From contig NC_085114.1 of assembly GCF_030269925.1 (NCBI RefSeq), positions 12,852,001 through 12,916,000 on the forward strand: DNA of 64,000 bases. The letters are read 5' to 3'. A program made the position numbers and the translations under genes. Positions 12,301-21,300 of this stretch are shown here, piece after piece (the stretch's first letter is position 1; each line of letters begins with the position of its first letter). Under the pieces are notes generated by a model that had not been told where the DNA came from, made no database searches, and worked only from the letters and a program-made list of their open reading frames with translations. Origin of the DNA: Bombyx mori. Its lineage: Eukaryota > Arthropoda > Insecta > Lepidoptera > Bombycidae.

Positions 12301-15300
12301 ACAAAGCTTTAGCTACAGCCACACCCCCCACCCCTCCCCCTGGGTGCCATAATGCGACGACGGGCATCATTGGAGACTTGAAAGCAGCGACCTCTGATAC
12401 CAGGGGACTGTTACACCAGTTATCGTAGCTATTAGGAGTACGGCACAGGTCGCCACGAAGCAGTGTTAGGTTCCGGTATGAGGGGTAGGGGGGCAGCTGT
12501 TAAACAAAAGTAGCTTGAGACCTCGACTCGACCGGGGGACCGACTGTCCTTTGCGATATGTTTTTTTTTCACTGCCCTTGTAGGTAGACGAGCACACGGC
12601 CCACTTGATGGTGAGTGGTTACAGTCGCCCATGGACTTCAGCAATGCCAGAGGCAGAGCCGAGCCGCTGCCTACCGCTTAATACTCTCCACAAGCCTCGT
12701 TTGAAGATGGACATGTCATAGCGCTCGGATAACAGCGTAGAGGGGAACTCATTCCATAGCCGGATGGTACGTGGCAAAAAAGATCTCTGGAAACGCACTG
12801 TGGATGAGCGCAGTGGCTCCAGGTAGTATGGATGAACTCTACTCCGGTGGCGGGCGGTGCGATGGTAAAAACGAGATGCCGGTATCATCTCGAACAATTC
12901 CTCAGAGCACTCCCCATGGAACATACGGTACAAAATACAGCAGAAGCAGTAATGCGTTTCGGTTTGAAAGATAGGGCAGCCGTTGTAACTATACTAAGAT
13001 TTTAGAACTTATATCTCAAGGAGAGAAAGAGAGAGAGAGAGAGAGAGTATTCTTTATTGTACACCAAAAAACAAATAAACAGTGCAATACATTAAACACA
13101 AAAAAGTACAATTGGCGGTCTTATCGCTAAGAGGTGGGCGTTGTAAATGTCTATGGGCTCCAGTAACCACTTAACACCAGGTGGGCTGTGAGCTCGTCCA
13201 CACATCTAAGCAATAAAATAAAAAATACAGAGGGAAACGAAGTCTCTCCGCAGAGCCAGAGGTTCCAAACTGTTACGAGGGTGCTTACCTCTCCTCCTCC
13301 TGCACCTGACGACGAGGCACAGCACGAGCACCAGCAGCGCGGCGGAGACCAGCGCGGCGGCCGCGAGCGGGGCCGCGTGCGACGTCTCTGTTAGCGAAAA
13401 ATTATCTGCGTAAACAAAACGTAAGAGTTTTATACACGCACCGAATTGTGTAGCACAAATCAACTGACAAACGAAATTGAATCAATATCAATAAGTAGGG
13501 GAAATGTAATTTGTTTATTACTTGATTTTAAATTCTGGATATACAAAAAAAAACCTCTGATAATATTACAATCATAAATTAATATTATTAAACGTCGTGT
13601 TAATAAAAAAATAATGAGACAGGTCTTTTTTTAGATAAGAATGTAACGACATTACGAATGCGTCGTCGTCGGCCATTTTGTTATTTATCTCGCTCTGGTG
13701 CCTTCTGTCGCGTGACGTCCTTCCTTAGCGACGCTTGCCTTCCGCCAATATTTAATTTATTTTAATGAGGGCTGAAAGGCTCTAATAGAGTAAGATCCCA
13801 GGGCCCCCAGACGTCACGTATTTTCTGACGAACGAAATGTGGCCGATTGCGTAGTGTTAGTATATACTAAGAACGCATGCCTACCTGCTGCCTTGCTTGG
13901 ACGGCCAATTTTCAGGTATCAGGTACTCAAAGTACATAAAATCATGACCTACTCCACGTATTTTCTGAAAGCTGATTTTTACGTATATTTTAGGCAATAT
14001 CCTTAAAAATAAGTCGCCAATACGCCCAGACATTTTCTGTCTGCAGACGCTTTAAAGGGCCAATCATCCCCTAAATTCAATTTAATACCCCTGTGGGTAA
14101 GAGCGCGAGGGCATTATCCACGCGCATGAGACCGAGTGAGACATTTAGGATATATTGACTTCTCTGTTTCGCTGTCTCTCTATCTCTCTCTTACAGTTGA
14201 CTCATATCAATGAATTATTAATATTAAGAGAAAATCAGTAAAAAATTAAAATCAGTTAAAAATGAACACTAGCCATAGCAAGAGCAGTCTAAAATCTAAT
14301 ATTAAAAAAAAGACATGCCCGCTGAGTTTTTTGCCAGTTCTTCTCAGGACGGAGGCTAGTTTTTGTGAATTGGCGTTAGTTCTTTTTGACGTTCAACGAG
14401 TATGTACTTTCATTTATCTATATATAAAAAATGAATTGCTGTTCGTTAGTCTCGCTAAAACTCGAGAACGGCTGGACCGATTTGGCTAATTTTGGTCTTG
14501 AATTGCTTGTGGAAGTCCAGAGAAGGTTTAAAAGGTAGATAAACATGAAAATGCTCGGAATTAAAATAACAATTTTGTTTTTCCTTTGACGTGTCCCCAC
14601 CCCCTCGTCGGACGGGACGGATTCCTTTTGTTTGTTATAAGTTTATTTTATACAAAAGTTTAGGTATTTTATTTATCGATTGAGTCACTACAAAGTCTGC
14701 CTGGTCAGCTAGTGTTGAATAAATTTTTTTTTAGGATTTCGATTTTGAGTGCTTCGCTGAATCTACCACCGGAGAACGGAAGCGCGACCCACTGAGAAGA
14801 TCCGGCGAGAGACTCAGCGCGTTAACAGCGTAGAGAGGTACAAGCGCGCGTGCTCACCGTGCACCGTGAGCGCCACGGCGTGCGTGGAGGAGCCGCGCTC
14901 GTTCTCGACGCGCAGCACGTAGGCGCGGGCGTCGTCCGGCGCCACATTGGACACGAGCAGCGTGTACCGGTAGCAGCCGTTCTCGGAAGACGGTTCCAGC
15001 GAACTAAAACGACCTTGAACGATATGCGATTTTTTTTAATTACACTTTACTGGTAGTAGGACCTCTTGTGAGTCCGCGCGGGTAGGTACCACTGCCCTGA
15101 CTATTTCTGCCGTGAAGCAGTAATGCGTTTCGGTTTGTAGGCTGGGGCAGCCGTTGTAACTATACTTGAGACTTTAGAACTTATATCTCAAGGTGGGTGG
15201 CGTATTTACGTCGTAGATTTCTATGGGCTCCAGTAACCACTTAAGACCAGGTGGGCTGTTTTATTATGTTATGTATGTATATGTATAATTATGTAATGCA

Positions 15301-18300
15301 GTCACAGTCACGGAAGCGCCAGAATCTTCCGCTGTCTTTAGTTAAAGTTGCAGATTACAATAAAGCAACAGGCTGTCCATCTTTTGCCCACTGCATTATA
15401 TTAGGTCATTAAAAATAGTGTTTAATTATTTTTTTATGTTTGATAATTTACTGGTGGCCCGGAAGCCTTTCCAGTTTTACCAGGGTAGGTGGGCGAGCAA
15501 AGGCTCATCCAAGAGGGGTCTTCTATGGGCTCCAGTTACCACTTAGCACCAGGAGGGCTGTAAGCTCATCCACCCATGTAAGCAATAAAAAAAATGTATG
15601 AACAAACAACCCGACATTGAAGTCATGGTGGCCTAAAAGATAAGACGCTCAGTGCATTCGTACAAGCGATGCGACTGTGTCGGGGTTCGAATCCCGCAAG
15701 CCGGTACCAATTTTTCTAATGAAATGCGTACTTAACGAATGATTTTCTTATTGAAGGATTAACATCGTGCGATAAAAATCTTAATCGTAAAAAATATAAT
15801 TTGCATTACAATTCTGCGTTGCAGTTCAAATAGGGGGTCAGCTATTCTACTTCTTGAGGGGGATTCTATACGGGATTCTAACAGCAAGGAGACAACAGCT
15901 CGTTTATAAATTCAACAGACATTTGTGAAATAAATAAATAATTACAATACAAAGTACGGCGCGATGTATTGGATACGATCCTGAAGCGACACAAGGAGAT
16001 AAGAACGCATTCTACAAAATTTACATAATGTCTACGTTCATTGAAACCTGAGTTCATTGACTCCCGACTATTTTGTTTGATATAGGTTGCGGGGTCACAA
16101 ACTCTCTATTAAAAGAATATTCTCGTTTGACAAATAAATATTGTTTTAGCTAAGTTGGCTTTTTTTTCCTATCTATTCTAGTATCCTCGAGGGTAACTAT
16201 TCTAGGTTCACCGAACTAGTAGGTGGGCGCACGGGGCTCAAACCTGACGTTGTTGCTAACACTAACCCTAACAAGAGCCGTGCTATGTAAAATCTATCAC
16301 AGGATCGGAAACGCGACCCACTGAGAAGATCCGGCGAGAAACTCAGTGGGCTGATGTCTGAGGGTTAATTTACTCGCCGAGCCCTTCAACGCAAGCGACG
16401 GGTTCGACGAGAAAGACGACTGGAAGTTAAGGCAGTAAATATTCTCTTTTGTAACGATAATAATACACGTTGCGTCCTAGAACAAGATGCGTCAGTAACT
16501 CAAATATATTAAGTGTATAATCTATGGTCAGTAAAGAACAGTAGAGCGTACCTAGTTCCCCGGGCACGTCGAGGCGCAGACTGCCCCAGGTCCAGACGGC
16601 GCGGCGCGGCGGCGGGTCGGCGCACAGGGCGGCGTGCAGGCGGACGGCGGCCCCCCGCCACGCGTGCGCCGCCCCCCGCGCCTCCCCCACCGGCGGACCC
16701 AACACGTTCACGCGGATCGCCTCCGACTGGTGACTCCTGACACATCCCAATTATCACTGTTGTAGACGGTTAGATACCCAACTGGTAATAATAATGTAGG
16801 ATTGGTAAGAACGGACTGTTGTTGGTCAGAGGACCCTGTTGGTAATAATAATGTAGGGTTAGCACGAACGCAACGTATGAAAAGTGTGTGGGACGGAGCG
16901 TTAAAATGTGAGTGAGAGAAAAGGGGAAGAAAGGGAAAACAGAATGACAGTGAAAATAAAGATGGTGAAGACGTTTGAATGAGTAAGGCGTAAAAAAGGT
17001 GTCAGTTAATTTTGAATTATAATAACAGAGAAGATTTTGGAAGAGAACAATAGAAGTGCAATACGAGTAGTGGAATCGTTTTATTTTATGCGCCTTTTGT
17101 TGTGCAGTCTAGATTTACAGCGATGACCATTGTAAAATACCGAACGATGAAGTCGAAGTAGTCATAGCTCTGGTCTTGAATTTAGTGAATATAGACGTTG
17201 GTTATGTTTGAAGGCTGACCTGTCCTGAAGGCCGATGCGGTTGGAGGCGACGCAGGTGTAGCGGCCGTGCTGCGCGTACGACACGTTGTGCAGCTGCAGC
17301 TGCGGCGTGGAGGACACGGGGACGCCCTCCTCCTGCGCGTCGTTGATGCGGGCGGCGCCCCCCGGGCTGGGGAGAGGGATGACGTCAATGTAGTGTCGGG
17401 AGACTTAGCATGACTTGCGACACGTGATGTGAATACTTTTTTTATTTTATTGCTTAGATGGGTGGACAAGCTCACAGCCCACCTGGTGTTAAGTAGTCAC
17501 TGGAGCCCATAGACATCTATAGCGTAAATGCGCCATCCACCTTGTGATATAAGTTCTAAAGTATCAAGTATAGTCACAACGGCTGCCCCACCCTTCAAAC
17601 TGAAATGCATAATTGCTTCACGGCAGAAATAGGCAGGGTGGTGGTACCTACCCGTGCGGACTCACAACAGGTCCTACCACCAGTAACTTACCAGTAAATA
17701 CTTTCTGTAATATTCAGTTTAAAATTGTTTTCAAGTGAAACTTCTAATACGACTTCCAATGGACTCCTCCTCCTAAGACTCCTAAGACATTGTTGTCTTC
17801 GACTATCGCCTTAACGACCCATCGGTCGAGGGTCCTAGTGCCCCGCGTGTCTGGTTGTAGTGCTGACCTAGATGGCTAGATGCTCACCTGTGGTACCACT
17901 GGTAGGAAGGAGGCGGGTTCCCCTCAGCCTTGCACTCCAAAGTAATTTGCGAGAAGAGATTGGCTTCCACCACTGTGTCCGGCCCGACCCAAGTGACCCT
18001 CGGTGGATCTGAAAAGTCATATATTTTGTTACTGCCTAGTGTTCGGTGATCGAATTTCGACCATAACCAATTGGCACTAAAAATCAATGATACCACTGCT
18101 ACATGTTAGTCCGCTACGGGTAGGTACAACAATCTTGACTGTTGCTGCCACGAAGCAGTTTTACCTTCTAGCTTAAAGTCTGACATCCACTGTACAGGCT
18201 TCAGGCCACGAATACAACAAGTACCTTACATAATAATTAGATAGAACAAAAAATATTGTATAAGTACTTACATTTGACATCAATTTCAATTTTCACCGAG

Positions 18301-21300
18301 TCGGAGGTCCCGGCCGAATTTCGGGCTTGGCATCCATAGATACCTGTCAATGACAATGACAGAAACATGTTACTTGTTAAATTTTAGATGGCGATGAAAG
18401 GTATTATAGCTTGGACAGGTAGTTACCACCCTTCCTCCATTTTCTGCCGCAAAACAAACTTGCATCACATCACAGATTCATATATAAGGTATTATTCGGT
18501 TCAATTTAGTCAATGGCATGTCTAGTTGATTTGAAATAAAAAATCAACTGTTATATAAATTTTATTGATAATACTGAGCTAAAAAAAATCAGTTCAATAA
18601 ACAGACGACACAATTTTCCGTCTATGCCTATTCCTATAAATATTGGTATGAGTATATTGCCGCCTGGCCCACCTCCCGCCACCGTAACTCCTTTGTGGCC
18701 AGGATTCACGGTAAGACTGATTGATGAGTATATATGGCTAACCGAGAGAGTCCAGTTTGTCTTGGATACCACAACTAGTTCAATCAGAAAACAATATATG
18801 GTCACCTAGTTAAGCTTCAATTGACTCGGTATAAAGATTATTTCCCCTTTCGTAACTGAGCACACGACCGCTCCGTTCCAATATGCGGACATCACTGACC
18901 CGTCACACACCACCGCCTCATAGTTTGGTCTTTTACCTGAATGATTCCTGACTATAGGAGCCAGGATCAGTTTTGGGCCATTTGTGGGTATGACTTGTCC
19001 GTTCCTAGTCCACCACACGTAAGGGCTAGGGTTCCCGTTGGCCCTGCACTCCAGAGATAGAGCACTGGAACCTTCCTCCAGATTGGCCAGGGTGCTCGCG
19101 TCGGCGCCGTTTATGGAAACCACAGGAGCATCTGGAATCAAAGGAAAGAAAACAGATGACTCATGGGAATCAAATACTCAAAATCGGTAAGATATTAGGC
19201 AAGATTTTGTGAATAGGGTAGATTGATCTATTTTTTTTTTTATTGCTTAGATGTGTGGACGAGCTCACAGCCCACCTGATGTTAAGTGGTTACTGGAGCC
19301 CATAGACATCTACAACGTAAATGCGCCACACACCTTGAGATATAGTTCTAAGGTCTCAGTATAGTCACAACGGCTGCTCCACCCTTTAAACCGAAACGCA
19401 TTACTGCTTCACGGCAGAAATAGGTGGGGCGGGCGGTGGTACCTACCCGTGCGGACTCACAAGAGGTCCTACCACCAGTAACTTTTTTCCACTGACTTTT
19501 GATAGTAAATTGAATTTAATAATTGAAACTGCTAAAGAGGGCGAAATTTTGTCTATACATAAATATAAAGAGAGTAATTTGAATATGTGGTAATATGTGG
19601 ATACTTGAACAGTTAAACAATATAGTACTAAATATCGAATTTTGGAACACTTCTTTCGATACAATTAACTTCATCGTCTTCCCAAGATTTGTTCTATTCC
19701 GTAGACGGACAACCTCATTTCTCGTCAGTCACAGCAGTCAATAATACGTGAAGTGTCGTGAAGTAATAATATCCCTAAAGATATGAAACTCACAAGTGAC
19801 ATCCAGCATCGTGTAGGAGTCCCGGTAGTACGGCGCCGGATAAGAAGGGTGATGCGCCCTACAAGCCAAAGTCCGGCCGTGAGCCGAACGCGTCGCTCCG
19901 AGTTCCAACACGGATCTGGCCGCCCAAACCCGAGGTCGCTCCACTTCCGAAGCATTGGTTTGGCTCCACGCTGTCAGGCGTTCTTTTTCTGAAAATTTCG
20001 ATTTACCATCTTGAATTAGAGCTACGTCTTCGTTTTATTGGAGTATAGCTTTTAGCATTACCTATACAATGATCAGGACTGATAATATTCCTGGCATCCT
20101 AAGGCAGGGTGATGGTACCCACAAATCACTCTATCACTAACATATTCCTATTTAGAACTGTCGGGAACCTTACTAATTTTTCGAAACCAGCAACCAGTTC
20201 AAGACCAGTTGCGCTCTAAAAAAACTAGGCCTATTCTATGAGCAGTGTAAATGATACTTGTAATCCAAAAGTAACTAGTCATAGTAGTAAAATGAATTGC
20301 AAGACCGATTGTACGATTAAAGAAACATGAGTTCGTTTATTTCACTTTGCAATCATAATAACCCAACCAGATATTTATGTATTGCACATTGGTTGTGACT
20401 TCCCCTGACTAGTAGATTTCTTTGTCCAGACCATAACATAGCCTAGATTCCTTTCATGGGCATATTTTAATCAAATTCTCTAGACAAAGAATTTGCTCTG
20501 TGAGGATTGAGTACCCTTAGCCAAGCAAGGCGTAACAGTCACACAGTGTCTCTTCCTCATCACAGTACTAACAGTCTGGATTACTAGTAAGATCAAGTAT
20601 GAACGTAATCCTTTGCTGTTGGCAGTTAGATAATTCAATGTATTAGGTGTGAATGTTGCATTCAAACGCGTTCAAACTAGAGCTCAAACTTCGAACTCGT
20701 GTCTAAATGCGTCCATTTAGGCTGTTGATACCTGTAGGCTCCGGTAGCCACTTTATACCATGGATCATGAGGTGGATCATGAACGCGTTCATCCATCTCT
20801 AGGCAATAAAAAGTACCTCATGTGACTAAAACTAATAAGAAAATCCTACCTAAATACCACTCGATATATGCAGGTGGATTGCCATATCTGGCTTCACAGA
20901 CGACTGTCGCTCTGGACCCCGCTGGAACTGTGATGTTTTGGCCTGGTAGCACGTGGGAGCCGTTGAATAGGATCCTCGGAGATTGTGGAGGCACTCGAAC
21001 TGCTAAAGGAGCTGGTGGACTTGATAAGGCGTCCTGGAATGTTCGAACGAAACTTTTCATGATACTAAACCAGAAGTTTGGTTACTATTTGGAGAAATAA
21101 ACAATTTTCCAGCTGCACGTCGGAAAATGTTGGTTATAAAAGGTGATATAATAGTGAAAAAGTTTCCAGAAATCTCACAAGTAGCTTTTTTATACAACAA
21201 CTTTAACCGCGCGGTTACAGCGCAAATGAATAATCGATAGTTTTCATTTTATTGCCACCTGTGTGCTTAGTGTGAGTTTTTTATCGTTCTCGATTGCGTA

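Noticed and set aside
13677..13760. ATG in good context on the minus strand (MADDDAFVMSLHSY...)
   Set aside because: The frame closes after about 30 codons and does not join the receptor's exons; no family is recognised.
15628..15710. tRNA gene
   Set aside because: A and B boxes are present, but the ends do not pair as an acceptor stem and the downstream sequence matches the SINE, so it is a SINE head.
18551..18805. Minus-strand ORF of 84 codons with a Gly-rich hydrophobic stretch, in an intron of the Ig receptor
   Set aside because: It does not fit the phase chain between exons 4 and 5, which join correctly without it, and shows no Ig or membrane-anchor context.
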